From Arthrobacter sp. YN (lineage in GTDB: Bacteria > Actinomycetota > Actinomycetes > Actinomycetales > Micrococcaceae): a stretch of 64,000 nucleotides of DNA. Shown one piece after another: positions 53,588-61,414 of the stretch; the stretch's first letter is position 1; the number at the start of each line of letters is the position of its first letter. The stretch covers positions 4,092,001 to 4,156,000 of the forward strand of contig NZ_CP022436.1 in the NCBI RefSeq assembly GCF_002224285.1, read 5' to 3'. Under the pieces are notes generated by a model. The model saw only the letters and a list, made by a program, of their open reading frames with translations. It was not told the origin of the DNA and did no database searches. The translations under genes were made by a program, and so were the position numbers.

Positions 53588-54604
53588 ATGCCCATGAGTT
53601 CGCATGAAACGTTCAGCGTTGAGTCCGCGGTGGAACTGGCAGTGATCGAACGAAGTGGCTTTATTGAGTCCCGGCACATCGGCGCGGCCGTTGTTCTCGC
53701 CGGCGACGGCTCGGTGGTCACCCGTCTTGGTGACATCGATGCCCCCATCCTGGCCCGCTCCACCCTCAAGCCCTTCCAGGCCCTGGCCTCCATGCAGTCC
53801 GGCGTGCCCCTGCGTGGCGCACAGGTTGCTGTTGCCTGCGGCAGCCACACCGGGTCCCTGGATCACATGGACGTTGTGGAGGGAATGCTCAAAGCGGCGG
53901 GCGTGAAGGAAGATAACCTCCAGTGCCCCACCGCCTGGCCGCAGGACGAGACTGCCCGAAACTGGCTGGTCCGGTCGGAGCGGGGTCAATCCAAGCTGGC
54001 CTTCAACTGCTCCGGCAAGCACGCCGCTTTCCTATGGGCCTGCACCGAAAACGGCTGGGACCTGCGCAGCTACCTTGAGCCGAACCACCCGCTCCAACAG
54101 CGGGTCCGGTCCGTCATTGAGGAATACAGCGGCGAAACCATCTCCCATCTGGGGATCGACGGTTGCGGCGCTCCCGTTGCAGCCATTTCGCTGACCGGGC
54201 TGGCTCGCGCGTACTCGCGGTTGGCCAAGTCCCCGGGGGATAAATCGTCCAACGCCCGGGCCGCCACCATCGCCACCTCCATGCTCGATTACCCCTGGGC
54301 CGTCCAAGGAACGGGCGAGTCCAACACCATCGTCATGGAAGAACTTGAGGTCCTGGCGAAAATCGGGGCCGAGGGCATCCTGGTCCTTGCCACGTCCACC
54401 GGCGCAACGGTGGCCGTGAAGATGCTGGACGGGAACCTCCGCGCCACGTCCCTGGTGGGGCTCACCCTCCTGGCCGTGAGCGGCGCCGTGGACATCCCGG
54501 CCGTTTCCAACGTCTTGGAACGAGTAGTGGAGCCCGTCCTCGGAGGCGGACGCACCGTGGGCAAGATCCGGCTGGGCCACGCCGTCTCCGCCCTGCTCGA
54601 CTAG
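53588..54604 (+). CDS. Asparaginase, Rhizobium etli/thermolabile (class 3) type
   Basis: It has 338 residues. It has RSTLKPFQALA, ACGSHTGSLDH, NCSGKHAAFLW and GIDGCGAPV. These supply the serine/lysine tandem and the Cys-Lys-Cys zinc-type site known from the R. etli enzyme ReAV, which is unrelated to E. coli AnsA/AnsB. It likely hydrolyses asparagine in the cytosol. It is followed after 20 bp by the SCP-like gene. Confidence 0.9.
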   Translation: MPMSSHETFSVESAVELAVIERSGFIESRHIGAAVVLAGDGSVVTRLGDIDAPILARSTLKPFQALASMQSGVPLRGAQVAVACGSHTGSLDHMDVVEGMLKAAGVKEDNLQCPTAWPQDETARNWLVRSERGQSKLAFNCSGKHAAFLWACTENGWDLRSYLEPNHPLQQRVRSVIEEYSGETISHLGIDGCGAPVAAISLTGLARAYSRLAKSPGDKSSNARAATIATSMLDYPWAVQGTGESNTIVMEELEVLAKIGAEGILVLATSTGATVAVKMLDGNLRATSLVGLTLLAVSGAVDIPAVSNVLERVVEPVLGGGRTVGKIRLGHAVSALLD

Positions 54605-54624
54605 TACTTCTGAGGAGAAAACCC

Positions 54625-55029
54625 ATGGCCGTTGCACGACGCCGCGTCAACATTGAGGAAGGCCGTGCCGCGCTGGGAGCCTGGCAGGCCGCCGTCGAAC
54701 CCTCCGGCACCGCTGGTTCGCCGGGTGCCGCCGCCGGCGCACCGCCGTCGCGCTCATTAATTGCGACGGCGGTCCGCTACTCTCTGGAGGAAGTCACCGC
54801 CCGCGCGCCCGGCAATTCGGTGGAGGTCCGTGTGCCGCCGTTCGGCGTCACGCAATGCGTGGAGGGTCCCCGCCACACGCGCGGTACTCCTCCGAACGTG
54901 ATCGAGTGCGACGCCGCCACCTGGCTTTCGTTGGTGACCGGCAGTCTGTCGTGGGCGGACGCGGTTTCAACCCACCGGGTGACCGCGTCCGGTCTGCGCG
55001 CGGACCTCTCCGAGCTCCTCCCCCTCTAG
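54625..55029 (+). CDS. Sterol carrier (SCP2-like) family protein
   Basis: It has 134 residues from ATG 54625 with TGAGGAG upstream. The core SLIATAVRYSLEEVTARAPGNSVEVRVPPFG, followed by HTRGTPPNVIECDAATWL, is the MysB/SCP-like pattern used as a lipid- or thiol-binding fold in actinobacteria. Nearly every Arthrobacter-type genome has such a gene beside purine or asparaginase genes. The biochemical role is unproven. Confidence 0.85.
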   Translation: MAVARRRVNIEEGRAALGAWQAAVEPSGTAGSPGAAAGAPPSRSLIATAVRYSLEEVTARAPGNSVEVRVPPFGVTQCVEGPRHTRGTPPNVIECDAATWLSLVTGSLSWADAVSTHRVTASGLRADLSELLPL

Positions 55030-55033
55030 GGAG

Positions 55034-55090
55034 TTTTTGTACAGCTAATGCCCCTAAGACCGTGTCTTAAGGGCATCAGCTGTACAAAAA
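55034..55090. repeat. 57-bp intergenic palindrome, copy 1
   Basis: The left arm TTTTTGTACAGCTAATGCCC and its imperfect complement GGGCATCAGCTGTACAAAAA enclose AAGAC-cgt-GTCTT. It lies between the converging SCP and symporter genes, with T-runs on both strands. Copies 2 and 3 are at 56709 and 57844. Confidence 0.85.
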
Positions 55091-55099
55091 CTATCCGGT

Positions 55100-56587
55100 T
55101 TAGTCCGGGCAGACCGGGGTTGTTGTCTTGCCGGGTTTGCTCATCTCGAACTGAGGGATCTTGTCCTCCGTAGGTCCGCCGCCGAACTTGGGCGAGGGAT
55201 CGCGGCCGTCGCTGATGCGCTCCAGTTCCTGTTCCTCGAACACTTCTTCCTTGCCGAGCATGATGGCCGAATCATGGTTGGTGATTTCGCCATTGAAGGC
55301 GCGGAGCATGACGCTGCGGTCAAACTGGCCTTCCCACTTGGCGACCACGAACGTTGCCACGCAGTTGCCCAGCAGGTTGACCACAACACGCATGGAGTCC
55401 ATGAGGCGGTCGGCTCCGAGGAGGAGTGCGACGCCGGCTACCGGGAAGATGCCGAGGGCCGCAGCTGTTGCGGAGAGGGCCAGGAAGGATGAGCCCGGGA
55501 CACCCGCCATGCCCTTGGAGGTCAGGAGCAGCACGCCGAGGGCAGCCAACTGCTGGCCGAGGTCAAGGTTGTGGCCGAACGCCTGGGCCAGGAACAGCAG
55601 CGATATGGAGAGGTAGATCGCGGCGCCATCGAGGTTGAAGGAGTAGCCCGTGGGAACTACCAGGCCGGTGGTGGCACGGGAGCAGCCTGCATTGGTCAGC
55701 TTGGTCATGATGCGCGGCATCACGGCTTCGGTGGAAGCCGTACCGAGCGCCAGCAGGAACTCTTCACGGGTGTACTTGAGGAAGGACCAGAGCGGTACGC
55801 GGGCGAAGCCCCAGGCCACCAGGAACAGCAATCCGATGAAGATGATGGCTGCGCCGTAGCACGCAGCTATCAGGAGTCCGTAGGTGCTGAGCGTGCCCAG
55901 TCCGTACTGGCCGATGATGAATGCCATGGCACCGAAGGCACCAATGGGGGCCACCTTCATGATCCAGGACATGATCTTGAAAATCAGCTCCAGGACGGTG
56001 TCCATAAGGCTGATGACCGGCATGCACCTTTCACGGCCGATGACGACGATTGCGGCGCCAAAGAAGACCGAGAAGAACAAGACCTGAAGCAGGCTGTTGT
56101 TGGCGAAGGCACCGATCACGCTGACCGGAATGACGTCCAGCAGGAACGCCGCGGCATCCTTGGGCGGCGCGTTCCCGGTTTTGGCGTTGAGGGCGTCCTG
56201 GGACAGCGTGGCGGGATCGATGTTCAGTCCGGCACCCGGCTGAACGATGTTGCCAACAATGAGTCCGAAGACCAGGGCAAAGAGTGTGGCGCCAGTGAAG
56301 TAGAGGAGGGCTTTAACCCCGACCCTTCCGACCGCCTTGACGTCGCCCACTGCCGAGATGCCTGTGACGATCACGAGGAAAATCAGCGGGGCAATGATCA
56401 TTTTGATGAGTTGAATGAATCCATCGCCCAGTGGCCGGAGGGCGGACCCAATGGTCGGCCAAAAATGACCGATGAGTACACCTGCGACGACGGCGATCAG
56501 GATTTGAAAAAAGAGCGACTGGTACAGCCGCTTTTTCCTCTGCGGGGCCGAACTCGCCTTCAGCGCCGCGGGGTCTGGGATCTTCAT
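55100..56587 (-). CDS. Dicarboxylate/glutamate:cation symporter (DAACS family, DctA/GltP type)
   Basis: It has 495 residues from ATG 56587. Eight membrane helices and two hairpins are visible. The family core is GTASTEAVMPRIMTKLTNAGC with VVPTGYSFNLDGAAIYLS, whose NLDG motif lines the transport site; LLTSKGMAGVPGSSF is the HP2-type loop. The charged C-terminal tail of about 70 residues is cytoplasmic. DctA-type uptake of C4-dicarboxylates is the likely role, glutamate the alternative. An operator-like TTCCGTATTGTGGAA lies 95 bp upstream. Confidence 0.93.
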   Translation of the reverse strand: MKIPDPAALKASSAPQRKKRLYQSLFFQILIAVVAGVLIGHFWPTIGSALRPLGDGFIQLIKMIIAPLIFLVIVTGISAVGDVKAVGRVGVKALLYFTGATLFALVFGLIVGNIVQPGAGLNIDPATLSQDALNAKTGNAPPKDAAAFLLDVIPVSVIGAFANNSLLQVLFFSVFFGAAIVVIGRERCMPVISLMDTVLELIFKIMSWIMKVAPIGAFGAMAFIIGQYGLGTLSTYGLLIAACYGAAIIFIGLLFLVAWGFARVPLWSFLKYTREEFLLALGTASTEAVMPRIMTKLTNAGCSRATTGLVVPTGYSFNLDGAAIYLSISLLFLAQAFGHNLDLGQQLAALGVLLLTSKGMAGVPGSSFLALSATAAALGIFPVAGVALLLGADRLMDSMRVVVNLLGNCVATFVVAKWEGQFDRSVMLRAFNGEITNHDSAIMLGKEEVFEEQELERISDGRDPSPKFGGGPTEDKIPQFEMSKPGKTTTPVCPD

Positions 56588-56681
56588 TGATCTGAACCAA
56601 TCAGTTGGGAACAGCCCCACATTTTGAGGGGGTTTTTCAAATGTAAGCCTGGTCACACCATTCCGCAAGGGGAAATTCAGT

Positions 56682-56696
56682 TTCCGTATTGTGGAA
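56682..56696. promoter_or_regulatory. Operator-like palindrome upstream of the symporter
   Basis: TTCCGTATTGTGGAA has TTCC/GGAA arms. It matches, at 14 of 15 positions, the complement of the site at 61148-61162 before the NCS1 permease. A further TTCCGCAAGGGGAA lies next to it at 56661-56674. Confidence 0.55.
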
Positions 56697-56708
56697 GTCA
56701 CATTTGGT

Positions 56709-56764
56709 TTTTTGTACAGGTGATGACCCACAGGACGAGGCATGAGGGCATCAGCTGTACAAAA
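56709..56764. repeat. 57-bp intergenic palindrome, copy 2
   Basis: TTTTTGTACAGGTGATG and GGGCATCAGCTGTACAAAA flank a diverged centre. The right arm matches copy 1 exactly over TGAGGGCATCAGCTGTACAA-like bases. It is in the gap between the symporter promoter and the stop of the DUF559-like gene. Confidence 0.8.
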
Positions 56765-56766
56765 TC

Positions 56767-57792
56767 TCAGCCGGTCCATCCCTGTTTGCGGAGCCCCTGG
56801 GATACCCGGGCCACCACCCACTTCCTGCCATGCGTCATGTCGATCTTGTTGATCTTTACCTGCCGCCAGCCAGCCTCTGAGACGCGCTGATCCCGATAAG
56901 CATCCAGAGCCTGCTGCTCTGGTAACAGATGATGAAGGCCCTCGTACTCAAGGCAGATCCGATACTCCGGGCACCCCAAGTCAGTCCACACCGGCTTGCC
57001 AAGCACATCGTCTACCCGGCAGTTTGGAACGAATGCAGGAAGCCCGGCCTCTTCAAGCAAGAGCCGGAGCTTGGTTTCCGGCGGAGAATCAACACCCACG
57101 CGAAGCGCATCCAACGCGACGCGAGCCTTGCGGACGCCGTGAACACCGTTGGCCTTCTCCACGAAACTCTTCAGGGCTTGAAGGGAGACAAGCGCCACCC
57201 GGGGAGGGCCGAAGGTGCGGCTGTGCTCGCTGATAATGGCATCCCCGACCACGATCAAGTCGTCCATCGGCAACATCGTGGCCAAATCCACCCAGGTTCG
57301 TGCCACAGACGTGAGGATAACCCCCTCCAGATCTGTGAGATCACCGTCCCTCAAGGTCAGCCGATGGCCGGCCACTCCCCTCCGCCGAGGCAACGATCCA
57401 TCCCTTGGCCGCGAGAGATGGATAAATCGTCCCGGCTCCCGAAAATGAGGGCCGCTCTTTGGTACCCAGGGAATAGGTTCGACGACGGCGGTCACCGGCC
57501 TGCCGTCGTCGGGCCTGAACTGCGCCCAAGAGGGCAGCGGCAATCCCAGCACCTCAGCGGCACTGTTGTGGCTCAAAAAGTCACCCTGATGGAGGTCAAG
57601 GTGGGGCCGGGCAACCTCCAGCAACGTCTGCGTCCGCTGCGGCACGCGGAGTCCCCGGCTGGGCACCAGAAGGTCCGATGCCCGCAGCCTCTTTGGGGCA
57701 ACTCCAAATTCCGCAGCCGCAGCCAGAGTAAAGGCTTGGTCAGAAAGAGCCGGGGGGAGGGAAGACAACGGGCGCATGCCCCATTGAGTCAC
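56767..57792 (-). CDS. DUF559-like endonuclease-fold protein (AbiEi/Vsr-related), orphan
   Basis: It has 341 residues from GTG 57792; ATG 57777 (MRPLSSLPP) is an alternative. The N-terminal half is similar to AbiEi-like antitoxin wing domains (LSHNSAAEVLGLPLP, SVARTWVDLATMLP). The C-terminal half has YRICLEYEGLHHLLPEQQALDAYRDQRVSEAGW. This is the DUF559/Vsr-like core with E, D and R residues in catalytic order (LEYEGxHH, DxxRxxxxxxxGW). It is frequent in Arthrobacter and Microbacterium as an isolated gene. Nuclease activity is inferred. Confidence 0.8.
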   Translation of the reverse strand: MTQWGMRPLSSLPPALSDQAFTLAAAAEFGVAPKRLRASDLLVPSRGLRVPQRTQTLLEVARPHLDLHQGDFLSHNSAAEVLGLPLPSWAQFRPDDGRPVTAVVEPIPWVPKSGPHFREPGRFIHLSRPRDGSLPRRRGVAGHRLTLRDGDLTDLEGVILTSVARTWVDLATMLPMDDLIVVGDAIISEHSRTFGPPRVALVSLQALKSFVEKANGVHGVRKARVALDALRVGVDSPPETKLRLLLEEAGLPAFVPNCRVDDVLGKPVWTDLGCPEYRICLEYEGLHHLLPEQQALDAYRDQRVSEAGWRQVKINKIDMTHGRKWVVARVSQGLRKQGWTG

Positions 57793-57843
57793 AACGGCTG
57801 AGGCGGGAAAGAGTTATCCACAGACCAGTTCCCTCAGTCCGGA

Positions 57844-57901
57844 TTTTTTGTACAGCTAATGCCCGGAAGGGGCGGTTTTGAGGGCGTTATGTGTACAAAA
57901 A
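57844..57901. repeat. 57-bp intergenic palindrome, copy 3
   Basis: TTTTTTGTACAGCTAATGCC repeats the left arm of copy 1 base for base, while the right arm GGGCGTTATGTGTACAAAAA is more diverged. It lies between the start of the DUF559-like gene and the stop of the SDR gene. Confidence 0.8.
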
Positions 57902-57905
57902 CTCG

Positions 57906-58673
57906 CTAGCCGCGGCCTACGAACGGCATGCCGGCAGCCGTCACTACCAGGGAACCCACACTGGCCGACGCCGGCATGTTGGCCATCATCAGCACAGCCC
58001 GGGCGGCGTCGTCCACGGGGAACATGGGCTCCACCTTGCGGCTGCCGTCGGCCTGCAGCGCGCCGGAGCCCACGCCGATGGTGTCCATGATTTCGGTGCT
58101 GGTATTACCGATGTCGATCTGCCCGCAGGTGATGCCGAACTCCCGACCGTCGAGCTCGATGCTCTTGGTCAGGCCCGTCATCGCGTGCTTGGTGACCGTA
58201 TACGCCACAGACCTCGGCCTGGGCGAGTGCGCCGAAATGGAGCCGTTGTTGATGATGCGGCCACCCCGGGGCTCTTGGGCTTTCATGGTCCGCACGGCCT
58301 CGGCGGCACACAGCATGGAGCCGGTCACGTTGACCTGCAGCGTCGCAGTCCAGTCATCCACACTGATCTCGCCAACGTCTCCGGCCGGCCCAAAGATCCC
58401 GGCATTGTTGAACAGCACATCAACCCGGCCCCAGCGCTGGCGGACCTCTGCGAAAAGACGCGCGACGTCGTCGGGCGCTGTCACGTCGCACGGAACCGCA
58501 AGCGCCTCCGGATGGTCGCCGGCGGTCTCCAGCAGTTGCGCCTCACGTCGCCCGGCCAGCGCAACGCGGTAACCCTCGGCGAGCATCAGCTTGGCGACGG
58601 CCCGCCCGATCCCCGAACCGGCACCGGTTACGACGGCGACCCTCGGGTGTGTGAGCGGGCTGGAGTCAGTCAT
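57906..58673 (-). CDS. SDR family NAD(P)-dependent oxidoreductase
   Basis: It has 255 residues. The cofactor motif is [11 protein letters not shown], the structural NNAG is present, and the catalytic set is S (ISAHS), Y and K in AYTVTKHAM. The arginine after the second strand (AGRREAQ) favours NADP. The substrate is unknown. It sits 34 bp after the racemase-like gene and about 0.9 kb after the NCS1 permease on the same strand, so a role in the same catabolic pathway is plausible. Confidence 0.92.
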   Translation of the reverse strand: MTDSSPLTHPRVAVVTGAGSGIGRAVAKLMLAEGYRVALAGRREAQLLETAGDHPEALAVPCDVTAPDDVARLFAEVRQRWGRVDVLFNNAGIFGPAGDVGEISVDDWTATLQVNVTGSMLCAAEAVRTMKAQEPRGGRIINNGSISAHSPRPRSVAYTVTKHAMTGLTKSIELDGREFGITCGQIDIGNTSTEIMDTIGVGSGALQADGSRKVEPMFPVDDAARAVLMMANMPASASVGSLVVTAAGMPFVGRG

Positions 58674-58707
58674 GTGGTTGCCTTTCAGGGAAATGCGGGT
58701 GGCAGGG

Positions 58708-59475
58708 TCAGCGTGCGGCGTGGGTTACTGCCGGCTGGGGTGACGTTGCCTGGGCTGAGGTTATCGGCCAGCCTATGACAGTCTTCGGACGCGGCGTGGC
58801 ATATGTCCTGACCTTGGACGTGGACAGGCCAAGGCGGACCAGGGATTCGGCAATGGTGACCGCTGCGGCCACACCGTCCACGACGGGGACGCCGGTGCGC
58901 TGGCGGATCTCCTCATCGAGTCCGGCCATGCCGCCACAGCCGAGGACGATCACTTCGGCTTTGTCGGCGTGAACCGCTTGCTCCGCTTTGCCAACGATCG
59001 CCTCCACAGCACGCTCCGGGTATTCCTCGAGTTCCAGAACAGCCATGCCGCTGGCCCTCACAGAAGCGCAGCGCGCGTCTAGGCCGGCGAGCTTGAGGCG
59101 GTCCTCGATGAGCGGAACCGCGCGGTCCAGCGTGGTGACCACCGAATACTTGTGGCCCAGGAACATCGCGGTGCTGGCTGCGGCCTCGGTGATATCGACC
59201 ACCGGGACATCCAGGAGTTCCTGGAGGCCTTCGCGGCCGTGCTCGCCATAGCCGGCCTGGATGACGGCGTCGAAAGGCTCGGGGTAGTTGACCACGGCGT
59301 CCATGACAGCGATCGCGGCGAGGTAGCTCTCAAAGTTTCCCTCGCAGGAGTCGGCGCCGAAACGCGGGGTGATGCCGATGATCTCGGTGCCGGGGGCAGC
59401 TGCGGCACGGGCCTGGGCTGCGATGGAGTCCGTCATGGACTGGGTGGTGTTGACGTTTGCGACAAGGATGCGCAT
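58708..59475 (-). CDS. Asp/Glu/hydantoin racemase superfamily protein lacking the first catalytic cysteine
   Basis: It has 255 residues and a start [16 protein letters not shown], the hydantoin racemase opening. The second catalytic cysteine is present in [12 protein letters not shown] (C180). The first, expected in an ACFGDPG-like loop, is replaced: [10 protein letters not shown] has glycine at residue 75. A Gly/Cys pair at these positions is known from arylmalonate decarboxylase, which does not racemise. It probably acts on a ureide or hydantoin-like compound imported by the neighbouring NCS1 permease, but racemase activity is doubtful. Confidence 0.85.
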   Translation of the reverse strand: MRILVANVNTTQSMTDSIAAQARAAAAPGTEIIGITPRFGADSCEGNFESYLAAIAVMDAVVNYPEPFDAVIQAGYGEHGREGLQELLDVPVVDITEAAASTAMFLGHKYSVVTTLDRAVPLIEDRLKLAGLDARCASVRASGMAVLELEEYPERAVEAIVGKAEQAVHADKAEVIVLGCGGMAGLDEEIRQRTGVPVVDGVAAAVTIAESLVRLGLSTSKVRTYATPRPKTVIGWPITSAQATSPQPAVTHAAR

Positions 59476-59558
59476 GGGGTTCCTCTCAATGGCAGCGCCC
59501 GTCCCCTGCCGAGTGACCTGGATCCGGGAGGACGGGCGACGCCTTGATGTTCGGTGAG

Positions 59559-61124
59559 TCAGTGGGTGCTGGCGACGGCGATCGGCTCGCCGGAGACGTC
59601 CTCATGGACCTGCTTCTTATCCGCGACAGCGAAGTACGTCAGGGCGGCGACGCCGGCTCCGATGAACCAGGCGAACGGTGCAGCTGCTGCCAGCCCGGGA
59701 ATGAAGGCGATGGCAATGGCGAGGCCGGCTGCCGGAAGCATGGCAATGATCGCTTTCGGGTTCACGCCGCGCTTGTAGAAGTAAGCACCTTTGGGATCCT
59801 CGGTGTAGAGCTCTGGGACGTTGACCTTGCCGCGGCGGACCAGCCAGTAGTCGGCCATGACCACGCCGAACAGCGGGCCAAGCAGCGCACCGAGGCCACC
59901 CAGGAAGTACACGATCACAATCGGGTTGTTGTAGAGGTTCCACGGAAGGATGACCAGGCCAATGGTGCCGCTGACCCACGCCGCCTTGCGGAAATTCAGG
60001 TGCCGCGGGAACAGGTTGGTCAGGGCGTAGACCGGAGCCACGAAGTTGGCCATCAGGTTCACCGCGATGGTCAGGATCAGCAGGGCAAGGCAAGCCAGGA
60101 CCAACAGAAGCGTATTGGGGATGCTCTCCACAATGTCCGAGGGACTCTCAATGACAGTGCCGTTGATCTTGTACTGGCCGCCGGCCATCACCACAACGAT
60201 TGCGCCGAAGAGCAGCATGTTGATGGGGATGCCCCAGAAGTTGCCCTTGACGATCGACTTCTTGGAAGCCGAAGAACGTGTGAAGTCGCAAAAGTTCAGG
60301 ACGAACGTTCCGTAGATGGAAACCCACAGTGCACCACCGGCAAAAATGGTGAGCCACATTTCGGTGCCTTCCAGGCCCTTGATGCCGCTCCACTGGATGG
60401 CTCCGCCTGCTTCAATGAAGACCCACACCGCGATCGCAGCCATGGTCACCAGGATGATGGGTCCGGCGAAGGCCTCGTACTTACGGATCATTTCCATGCC
60501 GAAGCTCACGATCACCAACTGCACAATCCAGAGCGCCACGAAGGAGAACCAGCCCAGGGTGGAGAGACCAAGGATGGAGTTGCTGTCCAGGTCCTTCAGG
60601 CCGGGAGCCATGGCCACCAGCATGACGCGAAGGACCACCGAAGCCAGGTAGGTCTGGATGCCGAACCACGCCACGGCAACGGCGCCGCGGACCAGGCTGG
60701 CAATCTGTGCTCCGCGGATGCCAAAGCTGATGCGGCTCATGACCGGGAAGGGTACGCCCGTCTTCTCGCCCATGAACCCCGAGAAGTTCAGGAGGGCGAA
60801 AAGGAGGATGGCACCGATTCCGAGGGCCACCAGAATCTGCCAGCCGCCCAAACCAAGGGAGAACAGGCCGATGGCAAAGGCATAGTTACCCAGGCTGTGG
60901 ACGTCGTTGGCCCAGAGGGTAAAGATGCTGTAGCTGGTCCACTTGCGGCCCTTGGCCTTGGTGGGAGCGAGGTCGATGTTGTAAAGACTGGGGCTGATGG
61001 TACGGCCTGATGCTTCGGAAGCAATGGCGCAGAGGTCAGTGTTTCCCACGACCGGGTGGTTGGGGCCACCTGCGTTTGGTTCTCCCGGAGTCTCAGTGAC
61101 GCCGACTGATGAAGTCGTCTGCAT
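59559..61124 (-). CDS. NCS1 family permease (allantoin/hydantoin/nucleobase:cation symporter)
   Basis: It has 521 residues with about twelve membrane helices. The start of the core (SLYNIDLAPTKAKGRKWTSY, then IFTLWANDVHSLGNYAFAIG) and NFCDFTRSSASKK are NCS1 signatures. The W in LWANDVHSLGNY corresponds to a substrate-stacking tryptophan of Mhp1. Mhp1, from a hydantoin-using actinobacterium formerly placed in Arthrobacter, is encoded beside a hydantoin racemase as here. No hydantoinase or carbamoylase gene is in the window, so allantoin or another ureide is equally possible. Confidence 0.92.
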   Translation of the reverse strand: MQTTSSVGVTETPGEPNAGGPNHPVVGNTDLCAIASEASGRTISPSLYNIDLAPTKAKGRKWTSYSIFTLWANDVHSLGNYAFAIGLFSLGLGGWQILVALGIGAILLFALLNFSGFMGEKTGVPFPVMSRISFGIRGAQIASLVRGAVAVAWFGIQTYLASVVLRVMLVAMAPGLKDLDSNSILGLSTLGWFSFVALWIVQLVIVSFGMEMIRKYEAFAGPIILVTMAAIAVWVFIEAGGAIQWSGIKGLEGTEMWLTIFAGGALWVSIYGTFVLNFCDFTRSSASKKSIVKGNFWGIPINMLLFGAIVVVMAGGQYKINGTVIESPSDIVESIPNTLLLVLACLALLILTIAVNLMANFVAPVYALTNLFPRHLNFRKAAWVSGTIGLVILPWNLYNNPIVIVYFLGGLGALLGPLFGVVMADYWLVRRGKVNVPELYTEDPKGAYFYKRGVNPKAIIAMLPAAGLAIAIAFIPGLAAAAPFAWFIGAGVAALTYFAVADKKQVHEDVSGEPIAVASTH

Positions 61125-61145
61125 CGTGGATCTCCACTTCGTACT

Positions 61146-61164
61146 GATTCCACAATGCGGAATC
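61146..61164. promoter_or_regulatory. Operator-like inverted repeat upstream of the NCS1 permease
   Basis: GATTCC (61146-61151) and GGAATC (61159-61164) flank ACAATGC. It lies 22 bp before the permease start and is nearly the same site as at 56682-56696. The position would block transcription or translation start. An IclR- or GntR-type regulator encoded elsewhere is the likely binder, though this is not shown. Confidence 0.6.
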
Positions 61165-61278
61165 TAGTTATTGAATAGTGAAAGCACTCTATGACTCAGG
61201 TCACGTAACGTCAAGGCTTGCGGGTGTATGCAGGGTCACATTCGGTTGCTTGGGCAAAGGTTTCCCAGTTGACTGTTT

Positions 61279-61356
61279 CGGATACGCAATCCGTATTGAC
61301 GCTGCCCACCAGCAGACGTAATCTCGAATTGCAGAATTTTATTCTCACAATACGAA
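61279..61356. promoter_or_regulatory. Region upstream of aceE with repeated CAATRCG-type motifs
   Basis: CGGAT-ACGCA-ATCCG (61279-61293) is an inverted repeat, followed at once by GTATTG. CTCACAATACGAA (61344-61356) shares CACAATRCG with the sites at 56682 and 61146. They lie 60-135 bp before aceE and could be sites of the same or a related regulator. Confidence 0.4.
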
Positions 61357-61414
61357 ATTCCTTGAGCGCCCCCACAGAGCAAGCGCCCAGACATTCAATG
61401 AAGAGAGGTTGGAC

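Noticed and set aside
59544..61010. 488-codon plus-strand frame over the NCS1 permease
   Set aside because: The product is almost all D, E, G, H and Q, the mirror of a membrane protein's codons; the permease is the real gene.
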